64,000 nt of DNA. Origin: Picocystis sp. L7 (Eukaryota > Chlorophyta > Picocystophyceae > Picocystales > Picocystaceae). A model generated the notes under the pieces. The model was given only the letters and a program-made list of their open reading frames with translations, was not told the DNA's origin and did no database searches. The stretch lies in NCBI GenBank assembly GCA_020975725.1, contig QXJR01000029.1, forward strand, positions 1 to 64,000, written 5' to 3'. The position numbers were made by a program, and so were the translations under genes. Positions 38,573 through 49,013 of this stretch are shown here, one piece after another (position 1 is the stretch's first letter; every line of letters begins with the position of its first letter).

Positions 38573-40895
38573 GCTACAATGAATCAAGTGTTGGGGATGT
38601 CGCGGCGCGAACATCCAGTGCTAGGCCAGACTCTTTTCACTAGAAATTTTCAGTGAGATCTTTAGACAGTCCCAATGCTTGACTCGTCGCCTGGTGCAAC
38701 CGGCCCTGTGGATTTCTCTGTTTCGCTTCCTGAGCCGTGTGAATCTCCTCTTTTTGTCATCCGCACTTGTCCGAATGGTCTCTCGCTCTTCGTTGATCGG
38801 CTTATACGAACAAGTAACGCTTGTATCTTACTTTCGGCGATGTCGCCTTCCCAAGACCTGCGCTTTCGCTCGACCAGGCACTGGCGAGTGTGCAAAGTGC
38901 GCCCAGCGGATCCTCTCCTGTCCGTGGCACTGGAAGCAATTCACCCCTCTTCGTCCTGACCCCAGCCCGTCACCCCTGTATTGTCCCTGGGTTTGCCTTC
39001 CCGACTTCCATTCGGATTGGACGGTTGTGGAATGCTGAGTGATCGAATGCCAGCCCAAACACCTGTCCTTCTGGCTTGGAAACAACACGGTCATGGTGGT
39101 GGATCCACTCCAACCCGTTCGATGTTGGTCTCCATCTCCATCTTAATACCGAATCGGTAGGTGAGGGGATAGAATGGATACAACCGCAATTCAAAGAGAT
39201 GATCCTGGATGGGTGAAGGATAGATTATGAATAATGATACACGTCCCTCGCAGTTGCTTGGACTTCCTTGGGCATGAAAGAAGGCGTGGGTGGTCATCAT
39301 GCATCCATGTGTCGTAGATCCGTGCATTCCACAACCGCGACATGGAGAGTAGGATGCCAGGGCATCATTCATGGGCAGCATCCAAGCATGTTTACATGTG
39401 CGCGCTACGGTCACTATGGGATGGGATGAAGCCACCATTGTACATTTCGAACGCCCCCTGTAGGACGCCTAGGATCGGTAGGTATGACTTGCCCTGTACG
39501 TGGCTTCCCTTGTCTCAAAGTGCCTTCCTCATGCAACTTCCATATGAACGCTGGGCTCGGATATTTCCTGGCCAACTACTGGATGGGTCTGCCGCCAGTG
39601 GAAATATCCATACTCGGGTCTATCCATACTCACACAAAAAGGAAACGGGTAAGGCGGATAGTATCATGCACACCTGCTTCAGTGCTGCTTTTTGGCCCCA
39701 TAGAGACACGCCGGTCTTGCATACTGGACTCTGGTACAGATGGTTGAAATGAGGAGGCGAAGGAAGAGCAGTGTAAAAGAACGCTGGGGTGTGCACAATT
39801 CCAAGTGTGCATGATTCCAATATGAGTGTGTGAAGAAAAGGGTAAACCATAGTACACCTCCTGTCAGCCTGGCGCAGATTGAAATATCACCGACGGTGGT
39901 ATTTGGAAGAGCCTGAGACAACAAGTAAAGCGGCAACTTCGGAAGCAATGACAGAGATGGACCGATCTGAACGAGCATCTCAATTGAGCTCAACCAACAA
40001 TCAAACTTGCAACAACATGCAGCTGTGAAAAAAGTTGTTTCAATGATGGATCCCTTTAATTATTTTGTGCATGTCCACTGCTGCTGGTATTCTTGGCCGT
40101 AGGCAAACTTAAAGCAAGCCTCCAACAAACGCATTCCTGCTGTCTTCAAAGAATTTGCGTAGGATGGCAAGCCCCAGGTATGTCCTTCCCATGTTCAAGA
40201 TGAGGAAGCAGGAAGCAAGCGAACACTCACTATCCGAGGTTGCTTCTCTTTTGCCATCATTGCTTAAAGAAGAAGAATATACCTCGTAGTCCCAGACTTT
40301 CGGGTGTCCACGACCTTACTTTGCAGCACATATTGAAGCTGCCGCTTTGCCCTTCTGTCGGTGAGAAAGGAGGCCTGCACGTCAGTCGCATGCGTCTTCC
40401 CGAAGTGTGCCCATAGATATAACATAGGACGAACCAACCCTGTGTGACTGTTCATCGCACGGAATGGACTCTTGTCTTGTCAGTTTGCCATGCTGTGCCC
40501 CGCGCGAGTAAAGGGTGCTGGGTTAGTCTGCAGCAAACTTCAGGATAGGTACAAAGTTATTTCATCCACAGATACATCCAATGAAGCAGTTGCCGACCCG
40601 GCACCTTTGTGTAAACAATTAACCTAAGAATATTGCCAAGAGCAGTAGTGATGCGGAGCAGGCTGACCTTGCTCCCTCCTGTGGTGCAAGGCAGCTCTCT
40701 TTAAAGACTTTGGCATGCAAATTGAGAGATACTGCTCCATATCTTTAGAAGTTGCAAGAACAGGTTGGCACTGACTGGGCAAGCATTTCATCCTCATTAT
40801 TGCAGATAAGCAAACAAATGTATCCGCTGCGAATGGGCCAAGATTTTCACTTTTGAGGAGAACCAACTGGTTGCAAAGAAGCTAAGGCTCACAAA
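38573..40895. other. No gene seen
   Basis: 2.3 kb with only short overlapping frames on both strands (up to 136 codons) and no recognisable protein. It includes the promoter side of the DUF285 gene. Confidence 0.45.
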
Positions 40896-41882
40896 TCAGT
40901 CACGTTTCGCATCATTTGCTTCCTGAATATCAGAAAGTGTTTCTTTTTGTGACAAAAGCTTTTGTATCCTTGGGTTCTCCAGATCCAACATGAGAAGAAA
41001 GTCCTCGTCTTCCTGCATCACACGCCCATTGCCCGGCCTTTTCCTGTCCGTCTCCTCTGGGAAGATGTCCGCTATCTCGTAGTGACGTTTCCACTTGTAC
41101 ACGTACATGGGAGGTCCGTATCCTGGATCAAGGCCTTTTACCACCTTGTTCACTTCCTCTCGACTAGGGACATAGTTCAAATCTTTGCCACTGGCCCAAT
41201 CTGGAAACTTTTCCTCCCCGTCCCGGATGGTCCAATCTCTGGGGAAATAGGATCCCCGAACGCCTACTCCTTCGTATTGCCTGGGTAAAGGTGCATACTT
41301 TCTGCTCCATTTGTCTAGCTGTAAGAGCTCTTCAGCATGCACACGACCGGTCCCCTCCGCTTGTTGCTGGGGAATCCTTTCACTTTCGCGCAGTTTCTGC
41401 TGGACCATTCTGTAGTAACCGCCCGGAAGGTATCGGTCGATGGCTCTCCAAATCTCCTTGGCCTTGCTGGTGGGTTCTTCCGGAGGCGGCACCCAGATGA
41501 GCTTGATGCCTGGACCGGCCACCGGTTCTTCCTCCAATCGATCCAGCTCCGCTTTCTTCTCCAATGTCTCCTCCAACTCTTGCACCAATGCTTTCAGTTC
41601 CTTGCTGGCTCTTGCGTTCAAGAGCAGGAGATGCACCAGTTCGGGCACCTGTCGGACCACGGAGTAACCAAACAGCCACAGCAGGCAGAGGTAGACGGCG
41701 AGCACTCTTCGCATTTGGATGGGATCCAGTTCAAGTCCGTTCGGCTTCACGGGCCACTCGAAGAGTTTTCGGTTGGCTGTGGTCCATCCAGCCTGCCAGT
41801 CCATCTGCACCACCTGTTGCACGCGTGCTCTTCCTCGTCGCATCCACTTCAACCCGGTCTTCCACCACGTCCGTCTAAGCAT
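40896..41882 (-). CDS. Hypothetical single-pass membrane protein with coiled coil
   Basis: 328 residues from an ATG at 41882; the frame is open to 42233 with other ATGs, but the upstream part is Cys/His/Gly-rich and looks non-coding. The N-terminus is strongly basic (MLRRTWWKTGLKWMRRGRAR), compatible with an organelle-targeting peptide. A membrane helix lies at about 59-75 (RVLAVYLCLLWLFGYSV), then an acidic coiled coil at 90-118 (ASKELKALVQELEETLEKKA), then a Tyr/Pro/Trp-rich soluble region (WVPPPEEP, PGYGPPMYVYKWKRHYEI). I do not recognise the family. The layout resembles small mitochondrial or plastid membrane proteins; that is inference only. Confidence 0.6.
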   Translation of the reverse strand: MLRRTWWKTGLKWMRRGRARVQQVVQMDWQAGWTTANRKLFEWPVKPNGLELDPIQMRRVLAVYLCLLWLFGYSVVRQVPELVHLLLLNARASKELKALVQELEETLEKKAELDRLEEEPVAGPGIKLIWVPPPEEPTSKAKEIWRAIDRYLPGGYYRMVQQKLRESERIPQQQAEGTGRVHAEELLQLDKWSRKYAPLPRQYEGVGVRGSYFPRDWTIRDGEEKFPDWASGKDLNYVPSREEVNKVVKGLDPGYGPPMYVYKWKRHYEIADIFPEETDRKRPGNGRVMQEDEDFLLMLDLENPRIQKLLSQKETLSDIQEANDAKRD

Positions 41883-42847
41883 GGCACGTGCGTTCCTCTT
41901 CCACGTGTGCTTCTCCTTCCTCTCCTTCTCGCCTCCATCCTTCCTCCCTTTCCCAAACCCGCGCCCACCAACGGTTCCTTTCCATCCAGACATGGTCCAA
42001 TCCCCCCCCCTTCCCTTCCTCTTCACCAATCCACACCCATCCGTTGGCAGTGTAGGGGAGCACACGCAACCCACCGCTTGGATGAAGGGATGGGCACATG
42101 ACCCAAGACCCATGCAAATGCGAGAGTGTGCATGCCGTGGAAGAAGATGGCACCACCATGGGTGCGGGGAGTGGCATGCAAGAGAGCAGCCGTACCGATT
42201 TCGGGCCCACTCAAAGCAAGCATGCGCCAACAAACTACGTAAAGGAAAGGAAACGGTTGCATCGCAACATGGAATCTTCTACCCGAAAGAAAACCACAAG
42301 GTTTCACACACCAACTTGCCACGCTCTCTCCAAGAACGCAATCATCCAGGCGTGTAGCCTTCACCATACCCGCTTTTTGTGAACATGAACAACTTCCTCT
42401 GCGAAGAGAGTCCAAGAGGATGGGAGCTCACCGTTGGTCTACCATACGAAAGGTTGAAGCATATGTCGATACAAGCACATGACCGTAGAGGCGGATGAAG
42501 TCGCGAGTCATCGCCTAAAATCTAAGTTCTTTTGGCTAAGTCTGGGGGTATGTCATTTGCGCATGAACGAAAGAGATAGAATCCGAAGCAAGAACGTCCG
42601 TTCTAAACGAGCCAATGGAACATCAAGAAAAACATATCATGAACCGCCACCCTCATGCTTGCTTGGGCATTACGAAAGACACCGAGAAACGTTTCTATTT
42701 TCTTTGAACTTGCACGGCCCTCGTCTCATTCGGAAAGGTATAGCAAGCGAATGGGTGTCCTTAGAGCTAAACAATTCGATAGTTCTTTAAAATTTTGATT
42801 CTAAGATCAGGTCGTAGTTACAACGCGCATGGATAGCCGAGAGCAAC
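41883..42847. other. No gene seen
   Basis: Spacer between the coiled-coil gene and the piggyBac element. It contains pyrimidine-rich stretches (41900-42030) that read as low-complexity frames only. Confidence 0.45.
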
Positions 42848-42887
42848 CGTGTACCAATTCATACCCCATTGTGTAAATCCCCAGCTC

Positions 42888-42909
42888 ATTGTCCTATATA
42901 TAGGACAAT
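42888..42909. repeat. 22-bp palindrome, left end of piggyBac
   Basis: A perfect palindrome with core TGTCCTATATATAGGACA, extended by A-T and T-A pairs to ATTGTCC and GGACAAT. The same sequence occurs at the right end, so it is likely a transposase-binding or subterminal repeat. Confidence 0.9.
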
Positions 42910-43186
42910 CGGGGACAATGACGTTTGGCGCGCGTTCGCCACCATAACCATGCGCGTTTCTTTTGCGCGTTCTAGGACGTGTAGAGAACTCTTTGGAGCT
43001 TCTAAGTCCACGCGCATGAGCGGAGAGATGCCCCGTGTCGTCGTCCAACGCCCCGTACATCCGACTCTTCGTCAACCCATAGGACAATAGCGCCCAACTT
43101 CGCGCGGTCCGTGTACACCCATCGCGCTCTCCCACGTCGCGTGGCACGGCTCATTTGAAGGCTTAGAAGCTCAACTTATCGATCTA

Positions 43187-45538
43187 TTACTCTGTGGAGC
43201 TACGCCTCCGACTTCGCATCAGACGGGCCGGTGCAGGTGTGCCCACGTCCGCCCCCGACACCCTCCGGCGTCGCCTAGAGGGGACTCCCGCCATGTGTTG
43301 TGCGGCGCAATCACGGCCCGTGTATGGCCCATTGAGGTAGGCAACGATGCCTTCACTTGGCTTGTGACATGCCTGGCATGCTGCCGAGGCTTTCCTACCG
43401 CACATGACGCAGCGTCGCTGCGTCACCTTCCTCACTTGCGTGTCTTCGCCACTCGTCCTCATCACTTCCTCAAGTGCCACCAGACGGTGTCCACTTCCTC
43501 CACCCAAATCACCCATCGCAGCGATCAACGGACGAAGACGGAGAGCTTGCTGCCTCTCCGTCTCCAACTCTGCCATTATCCACGGATTTTCCAGGAGCTC
43601 CTTTGCAAGGAGCATCCTGCACTGCTTCTGTCGCACCTGCCCTGTTCCGTTTGCACGCATGAGCAGGAAGGTGTTCACCTCCGCCAATCCAATCAGCTCA
43701 CTCAACTCGCGAATTCGAAAGTCGTGCGTTTTCCACACGTCGTGGAACGCAACGCTACCTGTTCGCAAACGGTTGTGCTGGTCCACAATGCTGTACTTGG
43801 ATCTGTACATCTGCGTTGTCTCATCTACTGGGATTTGCTTTGCCAGCAGATGAGTGGTGTCCGTTGGATGCTTGATCATGTACTTCATGGTGCCTGCTGG
43901 CTGTGTGGTGAAGCAGGAAGACACCAAGCAGAGTGGTACACCAGCAGGCCCACGATGGGCAGTTGCCTTGATCAAGGTGCGGGTCCTGCGCACAGAGACT
44001 TCTCCTGGAATGCAAACAGTCAGTCCAGGTTGGTTGGGCTCACTCGAAAGGAAACGTTGAAGTGCAGCCTTGGGGTAACCCCTGTGTGCTGTTTTCACAT
44101 TCAACACGGAGTACACACCGCGCTCCAGCAGCGCACAGCATGTCTTGACTGACCCAAACCAGCTGTCACCAAGGCAGACACGCCCACTGCCAAAGAACGG
44201 CTTCATCAGCCTGAGGGTGGTTGCCGTTGTGGTGCCAAATTCTGCAAAGAATTCTTTCTCCTTCATCAAGCCTGCATTCTCCACTGGTTCCATACGAAAG
44301 CAGACACCAGTCAGCCCATCACATACAGTTTTCAGCTCCCTGCCCAGCGGGTCAGGTTTCCTGCGCAGAAACATCCTAGAGGGCATGTACCGGCCCATCC
44401 ATTTCAACATGGATTCATCCACAACCACCAGCCAGCTTGGAGTGTAATGCCGGGATGCATGTGCATTCCATGCATCCCAGAACCTGCGCAGTTCCCAATG
44501 AGGATCATCTCGCAGTGTATGCAGGGTGCCTCTGGGTCCCTTGCAAGCTCCAGCTTGCTCAGGTCTGTCCACTCTCGCTCCTCGCTCCGCTGTGTATTTT
44601 GGCACACTGTCTACCAAAAATTCCAGGATGCGGTCAAAGTCCCTCTTGCAGAGGAACTTGTTTAGGTTGAATTGGACCGCCAGTGGGTCCTTTTCCACAT
44701 CAATCACCTGCCAGAAGGACTTTCTGCTGTGTCCAGGGTGCAACAACATGTACACAAAGCACCCAAGCACCCTCAACAACATACCAGGTGTACACTCTTT
44801 GTCGTAAGACAAGAAAGTGTCACCTGGTCTGTTGTACTTGCTTCGACCACGGCTGGTGATCTCAGCAGTCCAATCAGGCAACAACTCGTACGGGAAGAAG
44901 CGCAGGAAATACTGCAATGCTTTTGTCTCACGAAAAGGCTCTGGTATGTAGGACGAAGGCGAGGCATAGCCTTGCTGCCTGTCCCTGACGCCATTGGCTG
45001 CACGTGAGTCGACGGTCACATGCGCCTCCTCTTCCTCCCACACCACTCCAAAACCATTCCTAGCAACTTCGTTGGCGTCCACGCCATCTCCAAGCGGGTC
45101 CAAGCCTTCCTCGTGGAGCGTCGCGCACTCCTGGACGTCGAGGAAGGCCTCCTCCGGTGGTACCTCCGTGGGTGGAGGTACCAAGTCGTCGTCCCCACCG
45201 GCATCCATTCCGGTGGGTCTTTCTTCCTCCGTGGTCGCGCGCTGCGGTTCTTCTTCCGGTGGTTGCTCGACAACCCTGTAACGGTTCACCGTTTCCTCGG
45301 TGACCGGCCATTCCTCCGCCGAGGTGCCCGCCGTGTGGCAGCGAACGATGGCCTCCTGCTCTCCTGTACGTAAACGTATGAGGCGGAGCACCACGCCGTC
45401 ATACCACGTGTCGCTCCACGCCTCCCCATGCGCTTCACGGGCCCATTCGAAGCCAAACTCGGTTGCTGGAATGCGAACGCGCGCTCCGATGAGCGGATTC
45501 GGCGGCCGTTGCTGGCGTTGCTTCCGTCGCGGCGCCAT
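43187..45538 (-). CDS. piggyBac transposase
   Basis: 783 residues from an ATG at 45538, uninterrupted. Residues 15-90 form a small basic domain (PPNPLIGARVRIPATEFGF, WYDGVVLRLIR) conserved in a relic at 23776. An acidic linker follows to about 200. The DDE_Tnp_1_7 core spans 200-630 with the three catalytic aspartates visible: Asp374 in VVDESMLKWMGRYM, Asp458 in VCLGDSWFGS, Asp586 in YSIVDQHNRLRTG. A C-terminal Cys-rich zinc domain (710-748) has Cys-x2-Cys pairs and a final Cys-x3-His, as used by piggyBac enzymes to grip their ends. The enzyme cuts and pastes at TTAA without leaving a scar. The intact frame and full domain set suggest recent or current activity, or domestication. Flanking palindromes argue for a transposon rather than a host gene. 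Confidence 0.92.
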   Translation of the reverse strand: MAPRRKQRQQRPPNPLIGARVRIPATEFGFEWAREAHGEAWSDTWYDGVVLRLIRLRTGEQEAIVRCHTAGTSAEEWPVTEETVNRYRVVEQPPEEEPQRATTEEERPTGMDAGGDDDLVPPPTEVPPEEAFLDVQECATLHEEGLDPLGDGVDANEVARNGFGVVWEEEEAHVTVDSRAANGVRDRQQGYASPSSYIPEPFRETKALQYFLRFFPYELLPDWTAEITSRGRSKYNRPGDTFLSYDKECTPGMLLRVLGCFVYMLLHPGHSRKSFWQVIDVEKDPLAVQFNLNKFLCKRDFDRILEFLVDSVPKYTAERGARVDRPEQAGACKGPRGTLHTLRDDPHWELRRFWDAWNAHASRHYTPSWLVVVDESMLKWMGRYMPSRMFLRRKPDPLGRELKTVCDGLTGVCFRMEPVENAGLMKEKEFFAEFGTTTATTLRLMKPFFGSGRVCLGDSWFGSVKTCCALLERGVYSVLNVKTAHRGYPKAALQRFLSSEPNQPGLTVCIPGEVSVRRTRTLIKATAHRGPAGVPLCLVSSCFTTQPAGTMKYMIKHPTDTTHLLAKQIPVDETTQMYRSKYSIVDQHNRLRTGSVAFHDVWKTHDFRIRELSELIGLAEVNTFLLMRANGTGQVRQKQCRMLLAKELLENPWIMAELETERQQALRLRPLIAAMGDLGGGSGHRLVALEEVMRTSGEDTQVRKVTQRRCVMCGRKASAACQACHKPSEGIVAYLNGPYTGRDCAAQHMAGVPSRRRRRVSGADVGTPAPARLMRSRRRSSTE

Positions 45539-45713
45539 GCGCGATCACGTCCGAAAACCCGTAGGGCTTCCTTCGTGGTTCGACCGCGCAAAAACCAATA
45601 CTGAACTTGCTCATCGGAATTCCGTCCCATGATTGGAACATGTCTTGGGTATTCAGGCATCAATTCTCCCATCTAAATTGGGCAATTTGCAGAAAAACGT
45701 TCCTATTGGAAAG

Positions 45714-45764
45714 ATTGTCCTATATATAGGACAATAACACCCTCATTGTCCTATATATAGGACA
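45714..45764. repeat. Two palindrome copies, right end of piggyBac
   Basis: ATTGTCC-TATATATA-GGACAAT is complete at 45714-45735, and an 18-bp version is at 45747-45764, spaced 33 bp centre to centre (45724.5 to 45755.5 by position, about 31). The first lies 176 bp upstream of the transposase ATG and may also affect its promoter; the TATATATA centre could act as a TATA box. Confidence 0.85.
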
Positions 45765-45782
45765 CATGGGGATTCGTACACC

Positions 45783-48700
45783 ATGTATTCGAAGTGCAAA
45801 AAGCATGGGCCATTCCATCGCCCCTTCTTTTACTCTGCATTAGAGCTTGAATACTTCCTCGTCATGAAGAGGCATTGATATTGGTGGAATGTAGTTTAGA
45901 CCTTCATAAGCAAAGGCTATACTTTCGTCTGGAAAGGTATAGCTTGTCAGGGACTGAAACTTACTACTACACTTACGAGTACTAGTTACTTTCCTTGTGA
46001 GGACGGACATCGGAGAACAATGCAATTTCCTCTTTGTGCCAATTTGACTCGTTGCTTGCAAAACTTGCATGCGCAACGTTTGCTACCTACTCCGTGTCAT
46101 CACTTAGATGTACAATGAAAGCGGTGACGAGTGCGACCAACAACTTGTGATTTGTCGTCAAGAAGACCACTACCCTCATGTTCGAACAAAACTCTTGCAA
46201 TTTCAAGTAAATGGAATTTCGATGATCAATCATTCACGTCCTTGGTATGCTTTTACAATCACCTTCATACTCCTTTATTACGGAACCATTCATATCCATT
46301 CTCACCTTCGAAATACCTCACAGGTTGTTATGGATTTCCATGGGTATTTGACAATGAACTCGCCAACGACTCATGATGTGGCTTCAATTGGAACGGCTTT
46401 TTCCACTTTTTCAAGAAGGCAAGTTTGAATGGCACATCCAAGCATCCTTTCTACCACATGGGGCTCATCGAACCTTTGTACCCTCCTAACATTCAAGACA
46501 ATGTCCCGTTATAGCATTATGATCATCAAAGGTACACTCAATGGAAATCAACTCGTTGTTGTAATGAACTTTGAAGGCATTTGCCCAAGGACCTTACATT
46601 CCATGTCAAAAATGCTAGATACTTTTCTTCCAAAGCCCATGTAGGAATTTGATGCATTTGTGCCCCTTTTAGTGACTATGACTTTGCATAAGCTCAATAT
46701 TTACTCTTTCTTGGATAGTTCTTTCGAATATTGTTCCTTCGAAACCATTTCGTTTGTTCATGCATCTTTCTTTTGCGTCTAAAAATTCTATACCATTGCG
46801 AGGCTTATTGGCTTTTGTGGTAAATGTACACAAAAGCCCATCAAATAGGAGATGGAAGGCCCCCCAAGATGAGTTTACTATGCAAGAATTCTCCCAATCT
46901 AAAGAACACCTACCTCCTTCGTTCAATTATTATACCAAGATGATGTGGCGACAAGATATTTTTTGTTACCAAGAAGTAGTTGTCGTACGGTACAAAATTT
47001 ATGCGACACTAGACGATAAGTCTTTTTACTTGCCACGTAATATGAGAATTCCTCTGCTTCGAAATAACAAAATTAACCATGTAGTATCCAAGAACGCTTT
47101 TGAACTCCAAATGGCAATTCAAGCACGCTACGCCGTCAACGAATTAAATGTTGCTTGGACAACGTTGCTGCATTTACCACGATAGAAAGATTCCAATTTG
47201 ATCATGCACGAGTTTCGACATCGGTTGTTCAAGCCATGAAGTTGTGAAGGAGCGAAGTTCTATATTCCAAATCTTTCATCGTTCGTGATGTCCACTCACT
47301 TTATTTATCTCAAGGAGACTAGTACTCAGAACATTATGTGCACCTCAGATTGACCACACATGTACCAAATGAAATTAATGCTCTCAGCCTGAGTCTTGGT
47401 TGTCAACAAATCTCTAACTCAAGAAGTTTCCACAAAGAAGGATACTTCAACTTTCAGTTTTAGCCTCGTATGTTTCACTTTTCTTCCCTGGTGCACAATT
47501 AAAATTCCAAGAACAATTTCTTCACGGGCTGTGCCTGAAAAGCGAATTTGCACGCAGGCTCCTGATACGAACGCATTCCATAGAATTCATCTCAACCGTG
47601 CGATTGATGCTTAGTTGCCATGTCATGCTTTGCAGCACCAGTTAGAAGGAGCTGCGAGATGTGTTTGACTTCGCACAAAGCTTTGAGTTCTTAGTTGGTC
47701 GTAAAGGCTTTAAGCAAAACCAGGGAAATCCTCCATTGCTACTGATGTTCTACTGGTTGGACTTGATGCTATGCTATACAGCCTGAGAAAGCCTTGTTAG
47801 TTGGAGTGGTCCCAAGCTTGACAGCACTGACTTGTGTGCCACTGATGACAGAAGTATGGACCCCCATCCATCAGGAATGATTCCAAGAGCATGTAAGCGC
47901 CGTAAGCTTCCCCAGCACATGGAAGCGTCCACCCGCCTCATTTGCAGAACAGAGCAGTTTGCTGCACAAAGCATCCACAGCGAAGGAGTAAGTTTCTGCC
48001 AGTGCCGTTTCCCATGACAAGCGATGCTGACAATTACTCACACTCAAGAAAGTGGAAGGTAGGCTTCGTTGAAGGAAGCAATGCTTTTGCAGATTACCAT
48101 GTAGTCTTGCTACTTTCAAGGATGCCAGTGTCACGGCATAGGGCACATCGAGCCCAATACAGTACAATACATACTCAGAGTACAATAGGACAACTGGCAA
48201 TAGCGAGGTTTGACTTTGATGTCTTGCATATTACGACACAAAAACAGATGCTGCTGCTTTGTCCCATCCTAGGTTCCTTTGCTCCCTGTCCAATACTCAA
48301 ACTCAATTATATTTACACTGCAGACTTGTTCCTGGTTTTTGTTGGCTCCTCCATTTCAAATTTTAGAGACGTGTCTTTGGTTGAGCTGAGACCAGGTGCT
48401 GATACCTGGAGGAGGTGTTTTGCAACCTGCAACTCAGAGGATACCATCGCCCTTGTACGCACTTGCTAGTGTCCGTATATGCCAACCGACCGCTTACTCT
48501 ATTTCACTTTTCTTAATTGGTAGTTCTTTTTGACATCGACATCACGCAAACTCAATCGTTGTACATGTAAGGATTTTCATCCAGCCATTCTTCTTTGTAT
48601 CCCCGCAAAGCAAGGTTTAATTTCCTCTACTGTTATTGTTTGAATGATACCCGGAAGTTCATTGGGAAGTTCAAGTAACCAGGTTCTGTAAAGGAAGAAA

Positions 48701-49013
48701 AGAAACCTTCCATAATTGCAAGGTATGAACAGGCAATGCAGTCTCCTGCCTGCAAGTGTGTGAAAAGGTGACTTCCTTGCTGAACTTTGGGTTCTAACAA
48801 GATGATGTGCCTCAACCACATCTTAAGTTGTGAGCCCTCAAAGGTGTGAAACTGGGCTACTGTTGCTGAGAATGCAATTATTCACGCACTTTTCCGTCAT
48901 TGCAGCTGATTGAGCTTGCTCATATCATGGCTGTGAAGAACACAATTCCATAGCAGAATGTGCGGACGGGTCTCAACTAAGTCAGACATAACAGAATCAA
49001 GTATTACCATCGG
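45783..49013. other. AT-rich gene-free region
   Basis: 3.2 kb of visibly AT-rich DNA with short frames only (longest about 175 codons at 47942-48469, and 143 codons at 46754-47185), none with a recognisable motif. It probably contains old decayed repeats next to the transposon. Confidence 0.45.

Larger units (their letters stand above)
42848..45782 (-). mobile_element. piggyBac transposon, apparently whole
   Basis: A 783-codon transposase lies between related ends. Left: GTGTA then AATCCCCA, leading into TTGTCCTATATATAGGACAA at 42889-42908. Right, read inwards: GGTGTACGAATCCCCATGTG leading into the same palindrome at 45747-45764, with a further full copy at 45714-45735. So the element has inverted ends plus an internal palindrome repeated on both sides. 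A TTAA target duplication, usual for piggyBac, is not evident directly outside either end, so the exact ends are uncertain by some tens of bases. Confidence 0.75.

Noticed and set aside
46108-48469. Frames of 106, 143 and 175 codons
   Set aside because: AT-rich, no motif, no start context, overlapping other frames; possibly decayed repeats.
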